This document shows positions 55,838-63,630 of a stretch of DNA of 64,000 nt, one piece after another. Source of the DNA: Desulfovibrio sp. Huiquan2017 (GTDB taxonomy: Bacteria > Desulfobacterota > Desulfovibrionia > Desulfovibrionales > Desulfovibrionaceae); the NCBI RefSeq assembly GCF_017351175.1, contig NZ_JAFMPN010000001.1, positions 1 through 64,000 of the forward strand, in the 5' to 3' direction. How positions within the stretch are numbered: position 1 is the stretch's first letter; every line of letters begins with the position of its first letter. Position numbers and translations under genes: made by a program. Below the pieces are notes generated by a model that saw only the letters and a list, made by a program, of their open reading frames with translations, was not told where the DNA came from and made no database searches.

Positions 55838-56908
55838 ATGATCGGCCAGGACGACCCGAGTAAAACCGAAAAAGCCACATCCAAACGGCGCGACAAGCAA
55901 CGCGGTGAAGGCAACGTCGCCAAGGGACAGGAAATCCCCAAGGTCATGACCCTGCTCGTCGGAGTCCTGTTCCTGCGCGCCACGATCGGCTTCTACCACA
56001 ATCAGTTTACCGAGATATACCGCTGGACTTTCCTGGAAGCCATCAACTTCCAGTTGGACAAATCCATGGCGTATTCTCTGTTCACCTGGGGACTCGGAAA
56101 GCTGGCCCTCCTCGTGGTGCCGCTCATGCTGGTCCTTGCACTGATGTCCTTTCTCTCCATGCGGCTTCAGGTGGGCGCCCTGTGGACCTCCAAGCCCCTC
56201 CAACCGAAATTCGGCAAGCTGTTCAACATCGCAAACGGCATCAAGAAGCTCATGCTCAGCCCGGACGCCCTGCTCAAGCTGTGCAAGAGTTTGCTTCAGG
56301 CCATGGCCGTGGCCATAGCTCCTTACATTGTCATCAAGCAGGAGCTGCCCAACCTGCTGCCCCTGTTCCACGCCAACGTCCAGGGAATCATTATCTTTAT
56401 CCTCTCGGCGGGCTACAAAATGGTCTGCTATGCGCTCGTCCCCATGCTGCTCATCGCCGTGGCCGACCTCGTCTACGAACGCTGGAACTACGAGGAACAG
56501 ATCAAGATGACCAAGGACGAAATCAAGGACGAACGCAAACAGGCCGAAGGTGATCCGAGGATCAAGCAGAAGCAGCGCCAGAAGATGATGGAGGCCATAA
56601 CCTCCCGCATGTTCCAGGACATCCCCAAGGCCGACGTGGTCATCACCAACCCGACCCATTACGCCGTTGCCCTCCAGTACGACCCGCTCAAGGCCCCCGC
56701 GCCCCTGGTCCTGGCCAAGGGCGTGAACAAGGTTGCCGAACGAATCAAGGAAGTTGCCCGGGAAAACTCCATCCCCATCGAAGAAAACAGACCCTTGGCA
56801 CAGGCTTTGTATAAACAGGTGGAGATCGGAGAAACCATCCCGGAGGAACTGTTCCAGGCCGTGGCCGCGATTCTGGCAAAGCTGGAGAAATTCAAGCATC
56901 GCCAATAG
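55838..56908 (+). CDS. flhB: Flagellar export protein FlhB (substrate-specificity switch)
   Basis: Export gate protein that switches from rod/hook to filament export. The 356 residues begin with KTEKATSKRRDKQRGEGNVAKGQEIPK, the conserved cytoplasmic N-terminus. Four helices then span about 30-210. The cytoplasmic domain has the self-cleavage motif NPTH with N271, followed by YAVALQYD. The C-terminus ends IPEELFQAVAAILA, normal for FlhB. A ribosome-site stem lies in the 61-base gap to flhA. Confidence 0.97.
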   Translation: MIGQDDPSKTEKATSKRRDKQRGEGNVAKGQEIPKVMTLLVGVLFLRATIGFYHNQFTEIYRWTFLEAINFQLDKSMAYSLFTWGLGKLALLVVPLMLVLALMSFLSMRLQVGALWTSKPLQPKFGKLFNIANGIKKLMLSPDALLKLCKSLLQAMAVAIAPYIVIKQELPNLLPLFHANVQGIIIFILSAGYKMVCYALVPMLLIAVADLVYERWNYEEQIKMTKDEIKDERKQAEGDPRIKQKQRQKMMEAITSRMFQDIPKADVVITNPTHYAVALQYDPLKAPAPLVLAKGVNKVAERIKEVARENSIPIEENRPLAQALYKQVEIGETIPEELFQAVAAILAKLEKFKHRQ

Positions 56909-56918
56909 TTGCACAGCC

Positions 56919-56964
56919 TGACACCTTCCCCGGAATCCACAGACAAACCATCCGAGAGGTGTCA
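56919..56964 (+). promoter_or_regulatory. Inverted repeat that can hide the flhA ribosome binding site
   Basis: TGACACCT (56919-56926) is the exact complement of AGGTGTCA (56957-56964). The second arm contains the AGGTG ribosome binding site of flhA, whose ATG is at 56970. The first arm starts 11 bases after the flhB stop, so ribosomes finishing flhB would open the stem. Confidence 0.5.
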
Positions 56965-56969
56965 AAAAC

Positions 56970-59069
56970 ATGGCCCAGCCTTCCGCCAAGACCGCGACCC
57001 CCAGAATCGACTACACCCAGTTCGCCAAACAGGGCGACATCCTCCTGGCCGGGGGTGTGGTGGTCATCCTCTTCGTGATGCTCATTCCCCTGCCCACTCC
57101 GTTCATCGACTTCATGCTCTCGGTTTCCATTTCCCTGGGGCTGGTCATTCTGGTCACCTCCATGTTCATGACCTCGCCGCTCGAATTCTCCATCTTCCCG
57201 TCGCTGCTGCTGGTCACCACCCTGCTCCGGCTGGCGCTGAACGTGGCCACCACCCGGGCCATCCTGCTGCACGGCGACGAGGGTACTTCAGCCGCAGGCT
57301 CGGTCATCCAAAGTTTCGGAGAATTCGTCGTCGGAGGCAATTACGTCATCGGCATCGTCATTTTCATGATCCTGTTCATCCTGAACAAGACCGTCATCGT
57401 CAGCGGTACCACCCGCATCGCCGAGGTAGCCGCCCGCTTCACCCTGGACGCCATGCCGGGCAAACAGATGGCCATTGAGGCCGACCTCAACGCCGGACTC
57501 ATCGACGAGGAGCAAGCCACCCAAAAACGCGAGAACTTGCGTCGCGAGGCAGACTTTTACGGTGCCATGGACGGTGCGGGCAAGTTCGTGTCCGGAGACG
57601 TCAAGGCCGGCCTGATGATTACGGCCATCAACATCATCGGCGGCTTCCTCATCGGCGTGCTGCAAAAGGACATGCCGTGGATGGACGCGGCCCAGACCTA
57701 CACCTTACTGACCATCGGTGACGGCCTGGTGGCCACCATTCCCTCGCTGATCATCTCCACGTCGGCGGGTATCATTGTCTCCCGCGCGGCCGCCGAGGCC
57801 AAGATGGGCGAGGAATTCATCGGCCAGCTCTCCTACCACCACCGGGCACTCAAGCTTGTTTCCGGCATCCTGGTGATCTTCGGCATCGTCCCGGGCATGC
57901 CGACCATCCCGTTCCTGACCCTGGCCGCCATCGTCTTCAGCGTGGCGCGGATCTCATCGCGCCAACAGCACCATCTTACCGTGACCCAGGACGAAAAGGA
58001 GCAGAAGCAGCCCACCACCTTGGATACTCCCGAGGAGGTCCAGGCCCTGCTGCCGCTCGATCAACTGGAGCTGGAAGTGGGCTACGGGCTTATTCCGCTG
58101 GTGGACGAGGAACAGAGCGGCAACCTGCTCTCGCGCATCCGCTCCATCCGCCGCCAGTTCGCCCTGGACATGGGCGTTGTCGTCCCGTCCCTGCATCTGC
58201 GCGACAACCTCCAACTCAAGCCCGGCGAATACCGCGTGCTCATCAAGGGCAACCCGGTGGCCGGTGCGGAACTGCTTATCGACCATTATCTGGCCATGGA
58301 CCCGGGCGACGCCAAGCACCGTATAGAGGGCGTGGACACCGTGGAACCCGCCTTCAACCTCCCGGCCGTCTGGATTCCCGAGGCCCAGAAGGAAGAGGCC
58401 ATGCTGGCTGGCTACACCGTGGTCGATCCGTCCACGGTCATCGCCACCCATCTGACCGAAATATTCCGCCGCAACCTGCACGAATTCCTCGGCCGCCAGG
58501 AGACGCAGGAACTGCTCAACAACCTGTCCAAGCGCGCGCCCAAGGCCGTGGAATCCCTGGTGCCCGCCGTGCTCAGCCTGGGCGGTGTGCAGAAGGTTCT
58601 CCAGGGACTGGTCCAGGAAAACGTATCCATTCGCGACCTGCTGACCATCGTGGAGACACTGGCCGATTACGGCACGGCCACCCAGGATCCGCACCAGCTC
58701 ACGGAGTACGTCCGCGCCCGCATGGGCCGGACCATCGTCAAGCCATATCTCGGCGACAACGGGGTGTTGCCGATCATCACCCTGAACCCGCAGATCGACG
58801 AAATCCTGAACAACGCCATGCGCCCGGCCGAACAGGGCGGTTATCTGGCCTTGGAACCGGGCATGGCCCAGCAGATCATCCAGGCCATCAACCGCTCCAC
58901 AGAGGATGCCATGGTGGCCGACGGCCAGCCCATCCTGCTGGTCACCCCGCAACTCCGCTCCCAGCTCGCACAGCTCCTGACCCGGTTCATCCCGACCCTG
59001 CCGGTGATCTCCCAGGCCGAGATTCCGGCGGACGTCAAAATTCAGTCAGTCGCAACCGTTGAACTCTAG
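56970..59069 (+). CDS. flhA: Flagellar export apparatus protein FlhA
   Basis: The largest export-gate subunit and docking site for export substrates and chaperones. The 699 residues have about eight helices in the first half (30-330). They also carry the FHIPEP-type loop, here LLRLALNVATTRAILLHGDEG followed by GTTRIAEVAARFTLDAMPGKQMAIEADLNAG. The cytoplasmic domain fills the second half, with YVRARMGRTIV and LNPQIDEIL. The length is normal. It follows flhB and precedes flhF by nine bases. Confidence 0.97.
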   Translation: MAQPSAKTATPRIDYTQFAKQGDILLAGGVVVILFVMLIPLPTPFIDFMLSVSISLGLVILVTSMFMTSPLEFSIFPSLLLVTTLLRLALNVATTRAILLHGDEGTSAAGSVIQSFGEFVVGGNYVIGIVIFMILFILNKTVIVSGTTRIAEVAARFTLDAMPGKQMAIEADLNAGLIDEEQATQKRENLRREADFYGAMDGAGKFVSGDVKAGLMITAINIIGGFLIGVLQKDMPWMDAAQTYTLLTIGDGLVATIPSLIISTSAGIIVSRAAAEAKMGEEFIGQLSYHHRALKLVSGILVIFGIVPGMPTIPFLTLAAIVFSVARISSRQQHHLTVTQDEKEQKQPTTLDTPEEVQALLPLDQLELEVGYGLIPLVDEEQSGNLLSRIRSIRRQFALDMGVVVPSLHLRDNLQLKPGEYRVLIKGNPVAGAELLIDHYLAMDPGDAKHRIEGVDTVEPAFNLPAVWIPEAQKEEAMLAGYTVVDPSTVIATHLTEIFRRNLHEFLGRQETQELLNNLSKRAPKAVESLVPAVLSLGGVQKVLQGLVQENVSIRDLLTIVETLADYGTATQDPHQLTEYVRARMGRTIVKPYLGDNGVLPIITLNPQIDEILNNAMRPAEQGGYLALEPGMAQQIIQAINRSTEDAMVADGQPILLVTPQLRSQLAQLLTRFIPTLPVISQAEIPADVKIQSVATVEL

Positions 59070-59078
59070 GACCAGATT

Positions 59079-60155
59079 ATGAGAATGAAGACTTACCGGG
59101 CGGCCACGTCCACGGCCGCATTCGCCAAGGTCAAATCCGAACTCGGTGATGAGGCCGTCATCCTGTCCAACAAGACCGTCACGGAGAACGGCTGCAAATG
59201 CTGCGAGATAGTGGCCGCCGTGGAAAGCGACATCCGACCGCGCCGCCCGCAACAAGACACCAAGGAAGACGTGGTGGACGCCGCACTTCGGGATTCGGTC
59301 GGCTGGCAACGCGAGTGGAGCCAGATCAAGGGACAGATACTGGCCCTGATGAAGCCACAGATGGACTTGAACCTCCTCTCGCCCAAGCAGCGCATCGCTC
59401 TGGAATATTTGGAACGCGAAGAAGTGGACGAACGGGTTTTGACCCACGTCTACTGCACCATGCGCGAGACCCGCGACCTGCCGGTAATGGGTGCCCTGGA
59501 CCCGCTGCTCAAGGCCACTCCGTTCAAGGCCGGGACCTGGGCCAATACCTTTCACGCCTTTGCCGGACCCGGCGGTGCCGGAAAAACTTCCAGCCTGGTG
59601 CGCCTGGCCCTGCGCATGAAGAAGGAGCAGCCCCGCATGCGGCTGTGCCTGGCCACGGCTGACGGGGGACGGGGCAAGGGCCGCCTGGTCCTCAAGCACT
59701 ACGCCGAACTGAGCGGCCTGGCCTTCCGCGAGATCATCACCAAGGAAGACTTCGCCCTGCTCCAAAGCGAGGCCCGGCAGTTCGACATGATTCTCATCGA
59801 CCTGCCCGGCCTGTCCGGCCGGACCACGCTGGAGGAATGGTCGCATCTCTACGGCCTGGACGAGTGCCCCGACCTGTCCATCCACCTGGTCATGAATCCC
59901 TATTACAGCAAGGGCCAGTTCGAGCGTTTCGTGGACAAATACAAAAGTGAACAACTAGCCAGCGTTATCTGGACGAAACTCGACGAAGCCTGTACATTCG
60001 GGGCAATATTGAACATGGCGTTCGCCGGCGGACTGCCGGTTTCGGCCCTGTCGTACGCTCCCGGCCTGAAAAACAGCATCAGCCCGGCGTCGGAAGAGAT
60101 GATCTGGCGACTTATGTTCATGCGCAAGCTGCCCGACGGCAACACACAACCCTAA
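59079..60155 (+). CDS. flhF: Flagellar GTPase FlhF (SRP-like)
   Basis: An SRP-family GTPase that fixes the pole or site of flagellar assembly. The 358 residues have a basic/variable N-terminal B domain (1-90), an N domain (about 95-155) and a G domain. G1 is GPGGAGKTSS, a DLPGLSG motif stands in place of DTAG, and G4 is TKLDE. The usual DxxR motif in G2 appears as TADGGRGKG, a shift from the common form, and the DLPG change is also unusual, so GTPase kinetics may differ. FlhG follows at once. Confidence 0.9.
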   Translation: MRMKTYRAATSTAAFAKVKSELGDEAVILSNKTVTENGCKCCEIVAAVESDIRPRRPQQDTKEDVVDAALRDSVGWQREWSQIKGQILALMKPQMDLNLLSPKQRIALEYLEREEVDERVLTHVYCTMRETRDLPVMGALDPLLKATPFKAGTWANTFHAFAGPGGAGKTSSLVRLALRMKKEQPRMRLCLATADGGRGKGRLVLKHYAELSGLAFREIITKEDFALLQSEARQFDMILIDLPGLSGRTTLEEWSHLYGLDECPDLSIHLVMNPYYSKGQFERFVDKYKSEQLASVIWTKLDEACTFGAILNMAFAGGLPVSALSYAPGLKNSISPASEEMIWRLMFMRKLPDGNTQP

Positions 60156-60171
60156 GGAGCGCGTCACCGTC

Positions 60172-60999
60172 ATGAGTTCGAATCTCCCCCTGGTCCTCTC
60201 CGTCACCTCCGGCAAAGGAGGCGTCGGCAAGACCAACATGTCGGTCAACCTGGCCTACTCCCTCAGCGCCGCGGGCAAGAACGTGGTCCTGCTGGACGCC
60301 GACCTGGGATTGGCCAACGTGGACGTCATCCTCGGTCTTGCCCCTGAGCACAATCTCTTCCACCTGTTCCACGAAGACATGACCCTGGATAAAATCCTCT
60401 TCGATACCCCCTACGGCTTCCGTATCCTCCCCGCCTCCTCGGGCGTGAGCGACATGGTCAATCTGGACAAGGGCCAAAAATTGGACCTCCTGGACGCCAT
60501 GGACTCTCTGGAAGACAGCGTGGACTACCTCATCGTGGACACGGGCGCGGGCATCAACGACAACGTACTCTATTTCAATCTGGCCGTGCAGGAACGGCTC
60601 CTCATCATCACCCCGGAGCCTACATCCCTGACCGACGCCTATGCGCTCATCAAGGTTCTCAAGCTACATCACGGCGTGGAAAAATTCCGCGTGCTGGTGA
60701 ACATGGTCAAGGACGTGAACATGGCCCGGGAGGTCTATCTCAAGCTCCTGAACGCCTGCGACCACTTTCTTGATGGCATTTCGCTCGACCTGGTGGGCTT
60801 CGTGCCCTATGACCAGAACGTGCGCAACGCGGTCATCGCGCAAACCCCGTTCTGTCACAAATTTCCCAAGACCCCGGCCAGCGTCGCTGTCCGGCAGACG
60901 GCCCAGAAGGTCAAAAACTGGCAGGTAACCCCCAACACCGATGGCAATATTAAATTCTTCTGGAAAAAGCTCCTCTTCCAGGAACGATCCGTGGCTTGA
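60172..60999 (+). CDS. flhG: MinD-like ATPase FlhG (FleN), flagellar number regulator
   Basis: A ParA/MinD-family ATPase that limits the number of flagella and acts on FlhF. The 275 residues have the deviant Walker A SGKGGVGKT at 13-21, VLLDADLGLANVDVILG for switch I, and the Walker B region YLIVDTGAGI. The PEPTSLTDAYALIKVL stretch is typical of FlhG. The C-terminal amphipathic helix that binds membranes is less clear; the tail KFFWKKLLFQ could serve. It overlaps fliA by 59 bases. Confidence 0.95.
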   Translation: MSSNLPLVLSVTSGKGGVGKTNMSVNLAYSLSAAGKNVVLLDADLGLANVDVILGLAPEHNLFHLFHEDMTLDKILFDTPYGFRILPASSGVSDMVNLDKGQKLDLLDAMDSLEDSVDYLIVDTGAGINDNVLYFNLAVQERLLIITPEPTSLTDAYALIKVLKLHHGVEKFRVLVNMVKDVNMAREVYLKLLNACDHFLDGISLDLVGFVPYDQNVRNAVIAQTPFCHKFPKTPASVAVRQTAQKVKNWQVTPNTDGNIKFFWKKLLFQERSVA

Positions 61000-61726
61000 G
61001 CTGGAACAGGGCGTCAAGCATTGGGACGATTTTTCCCCGCGCGACCGGGAAAACATCGTCCGCTACTATGCGCCCAAAATCCGGATTCTGGCGTTGCGGC
61101 TCAAAGCCAAGTTGCCCCAAAGTGTGGAGCTCAACGAGCTCATCAGTGCGGGCAGCCTCGGGCTTCTGGACGCCTTGGGGAAATTCAACCCGGAATTGGG
61201 GATCAAATTCGACACCTATTCGGAAAACCGGATCAAGGGGGCCATGCTCGACGAGCTGCGACGCATGGACTGGTTTTCCCGGGGGCTGCGGCAAAAGGTC
61301 AAGGTGCTGGAGGACTCCATGCGCCGGATCGAACACGAGACGGGATCCCCGGCCACGCCGGAACAGCTCTGCGCCCATACCGGCATGTCCGACAAGGAAG
61401 TCCAGCAGGGACTCGAAGCCCTGAACAATCAGGTATGTCTCAGTCTCGACACGTTCCAGGAAAACCTCATCAGCCAAAAGAAGATGACCGACAACGAACC
61501 GTTCCAGTCGGCCGCCTTCCAGGAGATTGTTGACAAAGTAGCCAATCTAATTGAAGAATTGACGCCAAGAGAAAAATTGGTCATATCTCTCTACTACGGG
61601 GAGGAGTTGAACATGAAGGAGACGGCCGAAGTTATGGACATAACCGAGGGGCGCGTCTCGCAACTCCACTCTCAAGCATTGAATAAATTAAGAAAAACGT
61701 TCAGAGCTCGTTACGAAAACGAGTAG
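60941..61726 (+). CDS. fliA: Flagellar sigma factor sigma-28 (FliA)
   Basis: Directs transcription of late flagellar and chemotaxis genes. The 261 residues have region 2 (LNELISAGSLGLLDALGKF and KFDTYSENRIKGAMLDELR), region 3 and region 4 with the helix-turn-helix MKETAEVMDITEGRVSQLHSQAL. The only usual start in frame before region 1/2 is the ATG at 60941, inside flhG; the first 59 bases are thus shared. A purine-rich GGAAAAAG lies inside the coding start, not before it, so initiation may depend on translation of flhG. Confidence 0.95.
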   Translation: MAILNSSGKSSSSRNDPWLELEQGVKHWDDFSPRDRENIVRYYAPKIRILALRLKAKLPQSVELNELISAGSLGLLDALGKFNPELGIKFDTYSENRIKGAMLDELRRMDWFSRGLRQKVKVLEDSMRRIEHETGSPATPEQLCAHTGMSDKEVQQGLEALNNQVCLSLDTFQENLISQKKMTDNEPFQSAAFQEIVDKVANLIEELTPREKLVISLYYGEELNMKETAEVMDITEGRVSQLHSQALNKLRKTFRARYENE

Positions 61727-61749
61727 CATCCATGTAAAGGAGACTTTCG

Positions 61750-62130
61750 ATGGCTTACGACACCAACATGCGCGTTCTGGTTGTAGACGATTTTTCCACG
61801 ATGCGTAAAATCATCAAAAACATCCTGCGCCAACTGGGTTTCAACAACATCGTCGAGGCCGATGACGGCTCCACCGCCTGGGAAGTGCTCAACAAGGACA
61901 ATATCGATTTCATCGTTTCCGACTGGAACATGCCGACCATGTCCGGCATCGAACTGCTCCGCAAGGTTCGCGCCAGCGAGGAGTACTCCGACATCCCCTT
62001 CCTGATGGTCACCGCCGAGGCCCAGCAGGAAAATATCATCGAGGCAGTGCAGGCCAAGGTGTCCAATTACATCGTCAAGCCGTTCACTCCCGAAACACTG
62101 GGCCAGAAGATCGACAAAATCTTCAGCTAA
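61750..62130 (+). CDS. cheY: Chemotaxis response regulator CheY
   Basis: A 126-residue single receiver domain that, when phosphorylated, binds the flagellar motor switch. D13 and D14 form the metal pocket, D58 in VSDWNMPTMSG is the phospho-acceptor, T88 the signalling threonine and K110 the conserved lysine. NNIVEADDGSTAWEVL is a typical helix-2/strand-2 stretch. The strong AAAGGAG site and 23-base gap after fliA place it in the operon. CheA and other che genes are not in the window. Confidence 0.96.
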   Translation: MAYDTNMRVLVVDDFSTMRKIIKNILRQLGFNNIVEADDGSTAWEVLNKDNIDFIVSDWNMPTMSGIELLRKVRASEEYSDIPFLMVTAEAQQENIIEAVQAKVSNYIVKPFTPETLGQKIDKIFS

Positions 62131-62156
62131 ATGACGTTGCCAAATAGGCGTATGCC

Positions 62157-62861
62157 ATGGTCTTGCTCGTCCCGGATGATGCCGATGATGTAACCGACGC
62201 TCCCGCGGGACAGCGGAAAGCGGAGTTGGACGATGCCGCGGCGAGTCGGGCCACCCAGAAGGTCGATCTCGACCTCGACGATGCCCCATTCCTTGAAGAC
62301 GAGGACGAAGAGGAGGAGATCGAGGCCACCGAGAGCGAAATCCCGTTCCCGACCGAGGACGACGCCAAGCCCAAGCCGGGCCTGGTCGCCCTGCTCAAGA
62401 ACAAATTCGTTCTCATGGGGATGGGCGTCATCCTGATCCTGCTGGTCATCATCGCCATCCTCCTTTTGCGCGAACCCGAATCGCCACCTCCTCCGCCGCC
62501 CGCGCCCGCCGAGGAAGCGGCTGCCCCGGAACCGGAACCAGCGGTCCCGGAAACGCCGCAGGTCCTCATCAAGTTGGATCCGTTCCTCATCGAACAACGG
62601 GACGAATCAGGCAAGATCCGCTTCCTTGAGATCACTCTCCTCCTGTCCACCGAGGACGAGGGGCTGGCCAGGCAATTCAAACAGGAGACGTTTGCCGTAC
62701 GCAACGCCCTGTACTACTATCTCAAGAATAAGGATCTCCAATTTCTGTCCGATGAGAAGAACAGCGAGAAGTTAAAAAATGAATTACTGGTCATCGTCAA
62801 CCAGTACATGGGGTTTGGTCAGTTCGATACGTTGATGTTCGAACAATATCTTGTGAGGTGA
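62157..62861 (+). CDS. fliL: Flagellar basal-body-associated protein FliL
   Basis: A single-pass inner-membrane protein that surrounds the stator and helps torque. The 234 residues start with a long acidic cytoplasmic part rich in D/E (about 45-65). One helix (about 86-106) follows, then a proline/alanine linker (PPPPPPAPAEEAA) and a periplasmic stomatin-like FliL domain with LIKLDPFLIEQRDESGKIRFLEITLLL. The acidic N-terminus of about 80 residues is much longer than in E. coli. It precedes the next small gene by three bases. Confidence 0.9.
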   Translation: MVLLVPDDADDVTDAPAGQRKAELDDAAASRATQKVDLDLDDAPFLEDEDEEEEIEATESEIPFPTEDDAKPKPGLVALLKNKFVLMGMGVILILLVIIAILLLREPESPPPPPPAPAEEAAAPEPEPAVPETPQVLIKLDPFLIEQRDESGKIRFLEITLLLSTEDEGLARQFKQETFAVRNALYYYLKNKDLQFLSDEKNSEKLKNELLVIVNQYMGFGQFDTLMFEQYLVR

Positions 62862-62864
62862 TCC

Positions 62865-63191
62865 ATGAGCTCCACGCCGTTGGACCTGCCCATACTCATT
62901 TCCCAACTGCCCTTCGTGCAGAAGATCGCCCACGCGGAAAAGGCTACGCCCGAGATCAACCAACAACTCTTCGGTCCGTTGATCCAAGAACAGCTCCGTC
63001 AGCGCGAGGGCACGGTGCAGAAGGTCCAGGAGAACGCCGCCGCCGATCCCGTGGACCGCGACGGCCATAATGATCAGCGGCAGGAAGCCTCTTCCGAGCG
63101 CAAAGGATGCGCCCCCGAAGAGGAAGACCCGGATGCCGGGGCCTCCGACGGGTCCCCCTGGTCCGGCAACATCGTCAACGTCAAGATCTGA
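62865..63191 (+). CDS. Small soluble protein in the flagellar operon, function unknown
   Basis: A 108-residue hydrophilic protein with no helix across the membrane. Residues 1-55 form a helical part with FVQKIAHAEKATPEINQQLFG and a QEQLRQREGTVQKVQEN heptad-like stretch. The rest is disordered and acidic (EEEDPDAGASDG), ending NIVNVKI. Short proteins with a similar leading helix and a valine/glutamine pattern occur in flagellar clusters of other bacteria, but I cannot name a family. It follows fliL by three bases. Confidence 0.65.
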   Translation: MSSTPLDLPILISQLPFVQKIAHAEKATPEINQQLFGPLIQEQLRQREGTVQKVQENAAADPVDRDGHNDQRQEASSERKGCAPEEEDPDAGASDGSPWSGNIVNVKI

Positions 63192-63213
63192 CCATCAAGA
63201 GACAAGACCCATC

Positions 63214-63621
63214 ATGTCCAATATGCTCATCATTCTCTTCACCCTCAGCGAGGTCGTCTTGCTCGGCGTGGTTATTGTCTTCTTCCTCCGGCTGCGCAAA
63301 TCCGAGATCCTGCTGTCCGGCCTGCACGCCAAGCAGGAGGAGTTCATCAAACGCCTCCAATTCAATACCCAGCTCGAAAATGAACTGGTGGCCACCTTCG
63401 AACAGCGGCAGCAGGAACTGGTCGCCTTGAACACCCAACTCGAAAACAAGGCCACCGAACTCAGGAAGCTGGTCAGGCTCGCCAACGAATACGCCAAGTC
63501 TCCACAATTCATGCGTGAAATCATCATCCAAGGACACCGTTCCGGCAAGACCGCCACGCAACTCGCCAAGTCATCCGGCCTCGGGCTGGACGAAGTCGAA
63601 CTGATCATCGACCAATCCTAG
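63214..63621 (+). CDS. Membrane protein with DUF2802-like C-terminus (FipA-like candidate)
   Basis: A 135-residue protein. A single N-terminal helix (about 5-25) is followed by a coiled coil (about 38-90) and a C-terminal segment of about 35 residues. That segment resembles the DUF2802 domain: G111-K-T-A-T, then SGLGLDEVELI with E127 and L130. The G-x15-E-x2-L spacing is that of FipA, a membrane factor that recruits FlhF to the cell pole in gammaproteobacteria (as I recall the published work). The N-out, C-in layout also fits. It sits four genes after flhG. The start at 63214 gives the helix at once; the frame further upstream is rejected. Confidence 0.6.
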   Translation: MSNMLIILFTLSEVVLLGVVIVFFLRLRKSEILLSGLHAKQEEFIKRLQFNTQLENELVATFEQRQQELVALNTQLENKATELRKLVRLANEYAKSPQFMREIIIQGHRSGKTATQLAKSSGLGLDEVELIIDQS

Positions 63622-63630
63622 GGCACCGCC

